Assembly: GCA_019117485.1 (NCBI GenBank)
Contig: DWZQ01000037.1
Location: forward strand, 1 to 64,000
DNA: 64,000 nt
Direction of reading: 5' to 3'
From: Candidatus Agathobaculum intestinipullorum
Lineage (GTDB): Bacteria > Bacillota > Clostridia > Oscillospirales > Butyricicoccaceae
Below are positions 11,501-20,445 of the stretch, one piece after another. The notes below the pieces were generated by a model. The model worked only from the letters and a program-made list of their open reading frames with translations, was not told where the DNA came from and did no database searches. Both the position numbers and the translations under genes were made by a program. How positions within the stretch are numbered: the first letter of the stretch is position 1; the number at the start of each line of letters is the position of its first letter.

Positions 11501-12463
11501 ATGGCAATCAGCAAGGCGATGCGTGCCGCGCTGCACGCGCTCAGCTACCCGGCAAACATCGACGTGGGCAAAACCTATAAGGTCTCACGAGCGGTACGCG
11601 GCCTGCGCACACCGCTTGCGCCGCTCTATCACCTGTGGGATCACAAGATCGAACGGGACGGGCACGAGATCCGTGTGCGTATCTACACACCGAAAAAGCA
11701 GACCGGGCAGCGCCTGCTGCTGTTTTTCCACGGCGGCGGCTGGGTGTTGGAAAGCGTGGACACCTACGACGCGGTCTGCCGTAACCTTGCAAACCGCACG
11801 GGCTGCCGCGTAGCCTCGGTTGAGTACGGTCTCGCCCCCGAGCACATCTTCCCGGAGGGTTTGGAGGACTGCTATGCCGCCGCACGCGAGGTGTACCACA
11901 ACCCCGAGCAGTTTGGGGTGGACTCGCAGGAGATCACGCTCATCGGGGACTCGGCAGGCGGCAATCTGGCGGCTGCGGTGTCGTTGATGGCACGCGACCG
12001 CGGCGAGTTTTCTGTCGCGCAGCAGATTCTTATTTACCCCGCGACCCATTACGATCACACACCCGACTCGCGCTTTGCATCCGTACGCGAAAACGGCACC
12101 GACTACCTGCTGACAGCCAAGCGCGTAAGCGACTATATGGTGCTGTACGCGGGCGGGGATGCGTCCGTGATGCAAAACCCCTACTTTTCGCCGCTGTGTG
12201 CACCCGACCTGTCGGGCCAACCGCGCACGCTGGTCATCACGGCGGAATTTGACCCCTTGCGCGACGAGGGCGAAGCCTACGCCTGCGCACTGTGCAACGC
12301 AGGGGGCGACGTGCAGATGTACCGCATGCCGGACGCACTGCACGGCTACTTTTCGCTGCCCGCGCGTTTCCCGATGGTGCGGCATACTTATGACTTGATT
12401 GCAAAATTCCTGAATGGAGAGTCGATTGCATGTCCAACGACAAACGCCACCAAAAAAATCTGA
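11501..12463 (+). CDS. Alpha/beta hydrolase (HSL-like esterase/lipase)
   Basis: HGGGWVLESVDTYD, GDSAGGNLAAA nucleophile elbow, C-terminal LHGYF. Confidence 0.92.
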   Translation: MAISKAMRAALHALSYPANIDVGKTYKVSRAVRGLRTPLAPLYHLWDHKIERDGHEIRVRIYTPKKQTGQRLLLFFHGGGWVLESVDTYDAVCRNLANRTGCRVASVEYGLAPEHIFPEGLEDCYAAAREVYHNPEQFGVDSQEITLIGDSAGGNLAAAVSLMARDRGEFSVAQQILIYPATHYDHTPDSRFASVRENGTDYLLTAKRVSDYMVLYAGGDASVMQNPYFSPLCAPDLSGQPRTLVITAEFDPLRDEGEAYACALCNAGGDVQMYRMPDALHGYFSLPARFPMVRHTYDLIAKFLNGESIACPTTNATKKI

Positions 12464-13740
12464 GATGGAGCCGGCTGGACAACGCCGCGAAAATCTTCCC
12501 CCCGACCTCGCATGGGTCGAGTACGGGCGTGTTCCGCCTGTCCTGCGAGCTGAACGAGCCGGTCGCGCCCGATGTGCTGCAAGCCGCGCTTGACCGCACG
12601 CTCGAACGCTATCCGCACCTGCTGATGGTCATGCGGCGCGGCGTGTTCTGGTACTATCTGGAGCAGACGAGACTGCGGCCGTCGGTCGTGCCGGAACATG
12701 CGCCGCCGTGCGCGGCGCTTTACGAGGGTAGCCAGTCGCTGCTGTTCCGGATCAGCTATTGGCGGCACAAAGTAAGTCTCGATATGTACCATGTGCTGGC
12801 CGACGGCGCGGGGGCGATCGAATTCTTCGAATCGCTGATGACCGCTTATCTGACGCTGCGCCACCCGGAGGCGGGCGTGGACGGACAGCCGCAGGCATCG
12901 GTCTCGCAGCGCTGGGCGGACAGCTTCCAGAAATACTACAAACCGCGCGGCGGCGGAAAATCTGCCGGTGACGGTCTGGGACGCGCCTACCGCCTGCGCG
13001 GCGTGCGTCGCGCGGACGGCGGCCTGACCATCATCGAAGGCGTGGCCGATGTGCGGCAGGTGCTCGATGCGGCACACCGCTGCGGCACGACGCTGACCGT
13101 CTATCTCACCGCGCTGCTGTTCGCCGCGATCCACAGTGAAATGTACGTCCGTGAGCAGAAACGGCCGGTGGTGCTTACCATCCCGGTCGACCTGCGCGGT
13201 TTCTTCCCCTCGCGCACGACGCGCAATTTCTTCGGCACCATCCGTGTCGGCTATGACTTTTCGGGTCGTTCGGGCGAGATTGAGGACATCGCCGCGTGCG
13301 TTGCCGCTGCATTCAAAGAGGAGCTTACACCCGAGCGGCTGGGCGCGCGCATGAACCGATTGGCCGCGCTCGAGCATAATCCGTTACTGCGACCCATCCC
13401 GCTGGCGCTCAAGAACCCGGTGCTGCGCCTGTCAGGCGTGCTTAGCGACCGCGGTGAAACCGCCGCACTGTCCAACATCGGCAAGTTCCGTCTACCGGAA
13501 GAACTGCACCCCTATGTGCGCGGCTTCGGCGTGTTCATGTCGACCGGCGCGACCCAGCTTTGCACCTGCTCATTCGGGAACAGCCTGCATTTTGGCTTTA
13601 CCTCGGCCTTTGAGAACACCGAAGTGCAGCGACGCTTTTTTGAACTGCTGGCCGACGAAGGGATTGAGATCGAGATCCGCAGCAACGAATACCACGAGGA
13701 GGAGGAAACGCCATGCAGCGATGCCCCAGCTGCCGAGTGA
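12430..13740 (+). CDS. Acyltransferase / condensation-fold protein (alcohol-acetyltransferase-like)
   Basis: YHVLADGAGAIEFFESLMTAYL contains an HxxxDG-like motif; C-terminal NIGKFRLPEELHPYV; overlaps previous gene. Confidence 0.75.
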   Translation: MSNDKRHQKNLRWSRLDNAAKIFPPTSHGSSTGVFRLSCELNEPVAPDVLQAALDRTLERYPHLLMVMRRGVFWYYLEQTRLRPSVVPEHAPPCAALYEGSQSLLFRISYWRHKVSLDMYHVLADGAGAIEFFESLMTAYLTLRHPEAGVDGQPQASVSQRWADSFQKYYKPRGGGKSAGDGLGRAYRLRGVRRADGGLTIIEGVADVRQVLDAAHRCGTTLTVYLTALLFAAIHSEMYVREQKRPVVLTIPVDLRGFFPSRTTRNFFGTIRVGYDFSGRSGEIEDIAACVAAAFKEELTPERLGARMNRLAALEHNPLLRPIPLALKNPVLRLSGVLSDRGETAALSNIGKFRLPEELHPYVRGFGVFMSTGATQLCTCSFGNSLHFGFTSAFENTEVQRRFFELLADEGIEIEIRSNEYHEEEETPCSDAPAAE

Positions 13741-14378
13741 CCGTCGCCGGTCACAAAACCTGTTGCCCGCTGTGCGGCGGGCAGCTCACCGGCACGCCCG
13801 AGCCGGAAACCGAGGTTTTTCCCGCGCTGGAAAAGCCGCGCTTCACCACCGGTTTCGTACTGCGCCTGCTCGCGCTGCTGGCAATTGCGGTCAGTGTGAT
13901 CTGCGTGCTGGTCAATATCGCAACCGGATGGCATGTGCTGTGGTCGCTGTTTGTCGTGGCGGGCGCGGCCTGCGTGTGGGTCGCGGCTGCGGTTGCAGTG
14001 GCCTACCGCCGGGATATGACGCAAAACCTCGGCTGGCAGGTCGTGCTCATCCCGCTTTTATCCATCTTGTGGGATGTGTGGACGGGCTGGCGCGGCTGGT
14101 CGATCGACTTTGTGTTGCCCTGTGTGTGCATCGTCGGTGTGTTGGCTATGCTGCTCATCGCTGTGCTGTGCCGCCTGCCGCTGCGCGCGTTTGCAGGGCC
14201 GTTTATCAGCGCGTGTGTGCTTGGGCTGGTGCCGCTCATCCTGATCGCATGCGACCGGGTGCGCATCCTGCTTCCCTCGCTACTATGCGCGGGACTTGCG
14301 ATCCTGTCGCTCGTTTCGCTTACACTGTTCCAGTGGCAAACGATCAAGGCCGAACTTTCGCGCCGGTTCCATCTGTAA
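13713..14378 (+). CDS. Zinc-ribbon plus multi-TM protein (DUF6320-like)
   Basis: MQRCPSCRVTVAGHKTCCPLCGGQLTG followed by about six hydrophobic segments; overlaps previous gene by 28 nt. Confidence 0.7.
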   Translation: MQRCPSCRVTVAGHKTCCPLCGGQLTGTPEPETEVFPALEKPRFTTGFVLRLLALLAIAVSVICVLVNIATGWHVLWSLFVVAGAACVWVAAAVAVAYRRDMTQNLGWQVVLIPLLSILWDVWTGWRGWSIDFVLPCVCIVGVLAMLLIAVLCRLPLRAFAGPFISACVLGLVPLILIACDRVRILLPSLLCAGLAILSLVSLTLFQWQTIKAELSRRFHL

Positions 14379-14380
14379 CA

Positions 14381-14412
14381 AAAAAGAGCGGCAAAGCCGC
14401 TCTTTTTTGCGT
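14381..14412. terminator. Bidirectional terminator
   Basis: AAAAAAGAGCGGC-AAA-GCCGCTCTTTTTT. Confidence 0.85.
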
Positions 14413-14467
14413 ATTCGGGAAATCGCCCGAAGATAAAGAGAAGTAGAAGAGAGTGTGTGCCGGAGGA

Positions 14468-15382
14468 TTAGAGCAGCTCGCGCTTAATACGTTCGAGCGC
14501 TTCAGGTGCCTGCTTATCCATCTTTTCGGGGAAGCCAAAGTAGGATACGCAGATGATATTGTCGCCACCGACCTTGGGGGCGTCGGGCCCCAGCTGCTTG
14601 TTTGCAAAATCCATGTCACGCAGCGTTTCAAAGATACCGTCAAAATCGACCTCGCCCTCGCCCATCGCGGTGTGCTGGTGGATGGTAACGTCCGCGCGGC
14701 CACGGCTGTTGAGCCAAGGCGGATTGAGGATGTAGCGGCAGTCCTTGGTCTGGTTCCATGTATCCGCGAGCAGAACGTGGGTCAGCTCGTCGCCCGCGTA
14801 CTTGAGCATGTGACGCACGTCGCCCTTGCCCTGATCGTAGAAAAAGCCGTGGGATGCGGAATAAACATAACCGAGGTTCTTGGAGCGGAAGGACTTGACG
14901 ATGTCGCAGGTCTCATCATTCAGCTCGCAGAAGTCGTACGGGTGGGACTGTATCTCGACGCGCAGCCCCTCGCGCTCGATGATAGGCAGCAGCTCCTCCA
15001 TCGACTTGTAGAACATGCCGTTGCAGATTTCCTGCTGGTTGGGGTCGCCCGAGAACTCGGTGTTGATGACCGGCACGCCCATGTTGACCGCGATCTCGAT
15101 CATACGCTTCCAGTTGGCGACCGCGTGCTGGCGCTGCTCCTCGGTCGGGCCGGACCAGCGGTAGACTACGATAAAGGACGAAATCTCCACGCCGGTCTCG
15201 CGCAGCGCGCGGCGGTACTCCTCCTCGCACTCCTTGGAAAACAGCGGGTGCTTGTAGAACGGGTTGATGCGCGGATGCGGCGACTGCTCGATATACTTGT
15301 AGCCCCAGTCGGCTACCTTATGGACATAATCGTTGATGGACATCTGCTTGGCCAGCACGTCCACATCAAATGCGATTTTCAT
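14468..15382 (-). CDS. Sugar phosphate isomerase/epimerase (xylose-isomerase-like TIM barrel)
   Basis: MKIAFDVDVLAKQMSINDYVHKVADWGYKYIEQSPHPRINPFYKHP; RBS GGAGGGCAA upstream of the 15382 start. Confidence 0.87.
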   Translation of the reverse strand: MKIAFDVDVLAKQMSINDYVHKVADWGYKYIEQSPHPRINPFYKHPLFSKECEEEYRRALRETGVEISSFIVVYRWSGPTEEQRQHAVANWKRMIEIAVNMGVPVINTEFSGDPNQQEICNGMFYKSMEELLPIIEREGLRVEIQSHPYDFCELNDETCDIVKSFRSKNLGYVYSASHGFFYDQGKGDVRHMLKYAGDELTHVLLADTWNQTKDCRYILNPPWLNSRGRADVTIHQHTAMGEGEVDFDGIFETLRDMDFANKQLGPDAPKVGGDNIICVSYFGFPEKMDKQAPEALERIKRELL

Positions 15383-15565
15383 GCGGGTTGCCCTCCTTGC
15401 CGGATGATGTGTATTTTCTGTTCGGGCCCTTTTGATGCCCCTATTATACGGCGGCGCGCACGCTTTTCCAATGATACAACCCACCCAAAACCTGCGAAAT
15501 CCTGCTATTTTTCCTTGCGCCTGCCGCGCGCGTCTGTTACGATAGGGAAAAGGAGTGTGACGGCC

Positions 15566-16435
15566 ATGCTGATCCCCGAGCCGGGTGTACACCAGACGTC
15601 AGAGCGGTACTTTTTCACCCCATCTTCGCTCGCACGCGAGCTGTTTTACTATCCAACGCGCTGCGGCCATTATTTCTGCGACAGCCGCTATTCGTTCAGC
15701 CATCGCTCGGAGATTGCCCTTGAAGGCGACCACAACCGCAATATCATGCTGTTCCTGATCCAGTCCGGCGCGATGGAGCTTACGCTTGCCGGCACAACGG
15801 TTTTGGCAGCGGCGGGACAGGTGGTGCTGTTTGACTGTCAGGAACCGTACCGCTACGCCGCGTCCGACGGGCTGGAATTCACTTGGCTGCTGTTCAACGG
15901 CCTGAACGTGCGTGCGTTCTACCGGCGCATTTTGCAGGCGCACGGCGGACGGCCATGCTTTGCGCCCGAGGCAGCTGCACCGGTCGGACAACTTCTTGGC
16001 ACGTTGCTGGCAAACTGTGCCGCCGACGAACGTCCCAGCGAAGCCGCCTGCTCGCAGATGCTCCACCGGTTGCTTTGCCTGCTTCTGCTGGGCGAGCCGC
16101 AAACCGCGCCGGACGGCAGCGACTGCATCGCGCAGGCCATCCGCTTTATGAACCGCCACCTGTTCGAGCCGATCAGCGTGCAGCAGGTGGCCGAGGCGGT
16201 CTGCCTGAGCCCGTCGCACTTTTCGCGCCGCTTCAAGGCGCGCACCGGCTATTCGCCCTATGAATATATCGTGTTGCGCCGCATCGACCGGGCAAAAGCC
16301 CTACTCACCTCAACCGACCGGACGGTGCGGGAAATCGCCTTCTCCACCGGCTACAACAGTGAGGAAAATTTTATCCACAGCTTTCAGAAGCATGTCGGTA
16401 TCCCACCCGGCCTGTTCCGCAGATACCCGGTGTGA
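15566..16435 (+). CDS. AraC family transcriptional regulator
   Basis: C-terminal double HTH: AIRFMNRHLFEPISVQQVAEAVCLSPSHFSRRFKARTGYSPYEYIVLRRIDRAKALL...GYNSEENFIHSFQKHVGIPPGLFRR. Confidence 0.93.
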   Translation: MLIPEPGVHQTSERYFFTPSSLARELFYYPTRCGHYFCDSRYSFSHRSEIALEGDHNRNIMLFLIQSGAMELTLAGTTVLAAAGQVVLFDCQEPYRYAASDGLEFTWLLFNGLNVRAFYRRILQAHGGRPCFAPEAAAPVGQLLGTLLANCAADERPSEAACSQMLHRLLCLLLLGEPQTAPDGSDCIAQAIRFMNRHLFEPISVQQVAEAVCLSPSHFSRRFKARTGYSPYEYIVLRRIDRAKALLTSTDRTVREIAFSTGYNSEENFIHSFQKHVGIPPGLFRRYPV

Positions 16436-16500
16436 CGGCGGTTGCGCTTTGGCGCAACCTGCCGACATGATTAGAATGATACGGAAGGACGGCTTTTTTG

Positions 16501-18309
16501 ATGGACAAAAAACAGCTGCTGCGACCGATCGGCAGCGCTGCAGGCGCGGTGCTGCCGTTCTGGCTGCTCGACCTGACCTTACGCGTCGCGACCGACTGTG
16601 CGGCGTGGTACCCGCTGTATGCGGCCGCACCCAATCTGTTTTCCCTCGGCTTTGGCGCGCTTTTTTTGGCGCTCTGCCTGCTGCCCCGGCGGCGCGCAGC
16701 CGGGCGCGTGCTCCATGGACTGATCTACACCCTCTGGGCGATATATGCGCTGGTGCAGTACTGCATCTGGCGGATTTTCGACCGTTTCCTGTTCCTGTCG
16801 GACTTTATGCTCGCGGGCGAGGGGCTGGGCTTTGCGGGATACATCCGGCAACTGGTCGATGTCCGCTTTACGGTGTTTGCCGTGCTGCTCCTGCTGTGGG
16901 GCGCGCTGGGCGTGTGGCGGCTGCCCGAAAACCTGCCGCGGCGGCGCGTCTGTCCGGCGCTCGTCGTGTTTTTTGTGCTGACGCAGTTTGTCGCACCACG
17001 GCTGTACGCACCCGTCCCCGAAACGCCCGACTGGGACTCCTGGCAGTCAAGCGGATACGAATACGAACGGTTTTCCTCATCCTCCTACGACCTTGCGCTG
17101 ACCGGGCCGTACCAATTTATCGCGCGGGACGCGTTCCTGACCGTCCGGCCGGATACGGATACGGCCGAACAGCGCGCGCTGGTGGACGCGTTCTTTGCCG
17201 AGCGTCCCGCGCACGAGGACAACGACATGACCGGCCTGCTTGCAGGCAAGAACCTCATCCTCGTGCAGCTGGAAAGCGTGGATGATTTTGTTCTCAACGA
17301 GGAAAACACACCGACGCTTGCACGCTTGCAGCGTGAGGGCATCAACTTTGCGGAGTTCTACACACCGCAGTACTCCAACGGCTACACCTTCAACACCGAG
17401 TTTGCCGCGCAAACCGGCATTTACCCCTATGCCAGCGGCAACGTCGCCTATTCGCTCAGCCGCAGCGCATTCCCGTATGCAGTGGGCAATCTGCTGACGG
17501 ACGCAGGCTACACAACAGGCTCTTTCCACAAAAGTGAGGCCAAATTCTACAACCGCGGCGCGATGCATCAGGCGTTCGGCTACGCGCAATATCATTCTGC
17601 GCTGAACTACGCAGACGATGAATTGCAGGCGGGCGACGACCGCTTCCTCATCAACTGCGACGCGCTTTATGACCAGATGGTGGCATCCGAACCGTTTGCG
17701 GACTTTCTGATCACTTACAGCGGCCACCTCGGCTATGACGAGATCGACGCGCTGACTACTTACGCCCTCGATGCGTTCCCGGAATACAAGGATGACAGCC
17801 GTCCCTATGAAATCAACGGCCTGTTCGCCAAGGCACGGCTGACTGACGAGATGTTCTCCCTCTTGCTGGAACGGCTGGACGAGGACGGCCTGCTGGACAG
17901 CACCGTCCTCTGCGTCTACGACGACCACTACGCCTACGGCCTGACCGACCGCACCGTGTTGGAAACCTATTCCGACGCCGCAGGCGGCCTCCTGCTCGAG
18001 CGCACACCGTGCTTTATCTGGTACAAGGGCTGCACACCGCAAACGGTGACCAAAACGCTGCAAACCGTCGACCTGCCCGTGCCCGACACGATGGGACGCG
18101 ACGCATTTGACCCATCTTACGAAGGCTACGCCATCTTCCCGGACGGCGGCTGGCTGACCGATCAGGCTTATGCCGAAAATGGGAAAATCATTTGGAATGA
18201 TGGCATGACAGAGGAAGAAGTGGCGCAAATGCACGCCTTTGCCCGCCGCTTCCAGCAGGTGAACGACGCGATACTGGACACCGATTACTACGCGCAGGCA
18301 GGCGCGTAG
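16501..18309 (+). CDS. LtaS-like sulfatase family protein (membrane phosphoglycerol transferase-like)
   Basis: N-terminal TM region then LILVQLESVDDFVLNEENTPTLARL...YTPQYSNGYTFNTEFAAQTGIYPY...DDHYAYGL. Confidence 0.88.
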   Translation: MDKKQLLRPIGSAAGAVLPFWLLDLTLRVATDCAAWYPLYAAAPNLFSLGFGALFLALCLLPRRRAAGRVLHGLIYTLWAIYALVQYCIWRIFDRFLFLSDFMLAGEGLGFAGYIRQLVDVRFTVFAVLLLLWGALGVWRLPENLPRRRVCPALVVFFVLTQFVAPRLYAPVPETPDWDSWQSSGYEYERFSSSSYDLALTGPYQFIARDAFLTVRPDTDTAEQRALVDAFFAERPAHEDNDMTGLLAGKNLILVQLESVDDFVLNEENTPTLARLQREGINFAEFYTPQYSNGYTFNTEFAAQTGIYPYASGNVAYSLSRSAFPYAVGNLLTDAGYTTGSFHKSEAKFYNRGAMHQAFGYAQYHSALNYADDELQAGDDRFLINCDALYDQMVASEPFADFLITYSGHLGYDEIDALTTYALDAFPEYKDDSRPYEINGLFAKARLTDEMFSLLLERLDEDGLLDSTVLCVYDDHYAYGLTDRTVLETYSDAAGGLLLERTPCFIWYKGCTPQTVTKTLQTVDLPVPDTMGRDAFDPSYEGYAIFPDGGWLTDQAYAENGKIIWNDGMTEEEVAQMHAFARRFQQVNDAILDTDYYAQAGA

Positions 18310-18345
18310 CGGCGTACTTTGTGATCCTGCCACCCACAAAAGGAA

Positions 18346-18374
18346 TTGACGGCGCTATCCGCGTCAGGTACAAT
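18346..18374 (+). promoter_or_regulatory. Sigma-A-type promoter for the SLH deacetylase gene
   Basis: TTGACG-17 nt-TACAAT. Confidence 0.6.
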
Positions 18375-18421
18375 GTGGATATGCTATCATCCCACGTTTT
18401 CCCCGAAAAGGAGGCAGTACC

Positions 18422-20182
18422 ATGAAAAAAAGACTATCCGCCCTGCTGCTGGCATTCACCCTGTTTGTCTCCTGCCTTCCGCTGGCTGCGGCGGCAGATG
18501 ACACGCCCGTTGCGGCAAACACGAGCGCCAAGCTGATCGCCTTCACCTTTGATGACGGCCCCTCGTCCTATACCTCGACGCTGCTCGACGGGCTGAAAGC
18601 CCGCGGCGCCAAGGCGACGTTCTTTATGAACGGCGTCAACGGCTCGCACGGCATCGTGAACCACGCATCGCTGCTCACTCGCATGCGCGACGAAGGGCAT
18701 CAGCTTGCCAACCATACCTACCAGCACCTCCTCCCGTTCGACAGCTACGGCGCTTCAACGATTTCAAGTGAGGTCAGCCGCGTCGAAAGCCTGCTGTTTG
18801 AGCGCATGGGCGGCTCGTACACCGATATGGTGCGCACGCCCGGCGGGGCGACGGGCGGCGCGGTCAAAAGCGCGGTCGCCGCGCCCATCATCCTGTGGAG
18901 CGTCGACCCGCTCGACTGGAAATACCGCAACACCGACACGGTATACAATAACATCGTCTCGCAGGCGCACGACGGCGCGATCGTCCTTGTCCACGATATC
19001 TACCAGACCAGTGTACAGGGCGCACTGCGCGCAATCGACACGCTGAAATCACAGGGTTATGAATTCGTCACAGTGGCCGAGCTGCTGCGCCGCCGCGGCG
19101 TAACCCCACAAAACGGCGTAGTGTACACCAGCGCCGCGAACAAGGGGACAAACCTGCCCGCTTACACCGCGCCGACGATTTCGTCCACACCGGGCGAAAA
19201 CGGCGTAACGGTCACGTTCTCGACCACCGACAGCGGCCTTACCCTGTATTACACCACCAGCACCGCGACCCCGCACCTCGGCAGCACAAAATATACCGGC
19301 CCGATCACGATCACCAAGGACACGACATTCACCGTTATCGGCATCGACAAATACGGCACGCGCACACCGGTGACGACCAAAACGGTTTCCGGCCTGCCGC
19401 CGACCGCAACGCCGTCCGTTTCCTACGAAAACGGCCTGCTGGCGTTGTCCAGCACAACGCCCGGCGCGTCGATCTACTACACGACCGACGGCTCGACCCC
19501 GACCGCAGCCAGCACGCCCTACATCGAACCCTTCACGCCCACGACGACCACAAAATGTATCGCCCTGCTGGACGGCCATCTGGACAGCGCAGTCGTCACC
19601 TGCACGCTGACCGCCTACGGTGACCTGTTTACCGACGTACCGGAAAACGCGTGGTATTATGACAGCGTAGGCGAAGTCGTCCACAAGGGACTGATGAACG
19701 GCACCGCCTCCTATACCTTCTCCCCCAATACAGCCGTCACACGCGCGATGCTGACCACCGTCCTGTACAACCTCGCCGGCAAGCCGGAAGTCGGTGACAA
19801 CCTCGGCTATCCCTATGCCGACGTAGACGCGGATGCGTACTACGCGATGCCGGTCTACTGGGCGCGGCAGAACGGGCTGGTAACCGGTTATCCCGACGGC
19901 ACGTTCCGGCCGGACGCGGCCATCCCACGCGAGCAGGCCGCCGTGCTGCTGTACCGCCTCGCGGATCACCTTGGTATAGACACCACCGCACGCGCCGACT
20001 TGTCCGCCTATGCGGACATCGCCCAACTGAATGCCTACGCGCAGGAGGCAATGCAGTGGGCAGTCGCAACCGGGGTGCTGGGCGGCAATGCGGACGGCAC
20101 GCTCGCGCCACAGCGCAGCACCACCCGCGCCGAGACCGCAGCCATGCTGACACACTTCACCGCACTGACAGACAACGCATAA
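18422..20182 (+). CDS. Secreted polysaccharide deacetylase with chitobiase-C-terminal-like repeats and C-terminal SLH domains
   Basis: Signal peptide; NodB motifs TFDDGP, HTYQH, RTPGG, DPLDWKY, LVHD; two LYYTTS/IYYTTDGSTP repeats; SLH repeats FTDVPENAWYYDSVGEVVHKGLMNG etc. Confidence 0.93.
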   Translation: MKKRLSALLLAFTLFVSCLPLAAAADDTPVAANTSAKLIAFTFDDGPSSYTSTLLDGLKARGAKATFFMNGVNGSHGIVNHASLLTRMRDEGHQLANHTYQHLLPFDSYGASTISSEVSRVESLLFERMGGSYTDMVRTPGGATGGAVKSAVAAPIILWSVDPLDWKYRNTDTVYNNIVSQAHDGAIVLVHDIYQTSVQGALRAIDTLKSQGYEFVTVAELLRRRGVTPQNGVVYTSAANKGTNLPAYTAPTISSTPGENGVTVTFSTTDSGLTLYYTTSTATPHLGSTKYTGPITITKDTTFTVIGIDKYGTRTPVTTKTVSGLPPTATPSVSYENGLLALSSTTPGASIYYTTDGSTPTAASTPYIEPFTPTTTTKCIALLDGHLDSAVVTCTLTAYGDLFTDVPENAWYYDSVGEVVHKGLMNGTASYTFSPNTAVTRAMLTTVLYNLAGKPEVGDNLGYPYADVDADAYYAMPVYWARQNGLVTGYPDGTFRPDAAIPREQAAVLLYRLADHLGIDTTARADLSAYADIAQLNAYAQEAMQWAVATGVLGGNADGTLAPQRSTTRAETAAMLTHFTALTDNA

Positions 20183-20192
20183 AGAACGAAAG

Positions 20193-20229
20193 AAACGGGA
20201 CGCACCGAAACCGGTGCGTCCCGTTTGTT
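20193..20229 (+). terminator. Intrinsic terminator
   Basis: AACGGGACGCACCG-AAAC-CGGTGCGTCCCGTTTGTTC. Confidence 0.85.
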
Positions 20230-20268
20230 CTATCCACGCTATCACGACTGTGCGGTAACAGCCGCGTA

Positions 20269-20445
20269 TCACTTACTTATTTCCGTATCGTGACAATGGC
20301 ACGACGGACAGCCTTGTTTTGTACTGCATGAGCAGCCCTCCGGACAGCCAATGCACTTCTTTCCGCTCTTTTTTGCTTTGTAAACATAGCGGGCGGCCGC
20401 GCCAATGATCACCAGCAGAACGCCAATCAGAATGTAATCAATCAT
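20269..20445 (-). CDS. FeoB-associated Cys-rich membrane protein
   Basis: MIDYILIGVLLVIIGAAARYVYKAKKSGKKCIGCPEGCSCSTKQGCPSCHCHDTEISK; overlaps feoB stop. Confidence 0.85.
   Translation of the reverse strand: MIDYILIGVLLVIIGAAARYVYKAKKSGKKCIGCPEGCSCSTKQGCPSCHCHDTEISK

Noticed and set aside
12388-13377. 329-aa minus-strand ORF in the hydrolase/acyltransferase operon, considered as an antisense gene or toxin
   Set aside because: Shadow of the acyltransferase gene with no RBS and no domain-like pattern.
14453-15565. N-terminal 371 aa of the 660-aa ORF fused to the AraC regulator
   Set aside because: Antisense to the sugar-phosphate isomerase gene; the real AraC start is ATG 15566 with an upstream AGGAGTG RBS.
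17077-18339. 420-aa minus-strand ORF
   Set aside because: Antisense shadow of the LtaS-like gene.
19049-20272. 407-aa minus-strand ORF
   Set aside because: Antisense shadow of the SLH deacetylase gene; low-complexity Gly/Arg composition.
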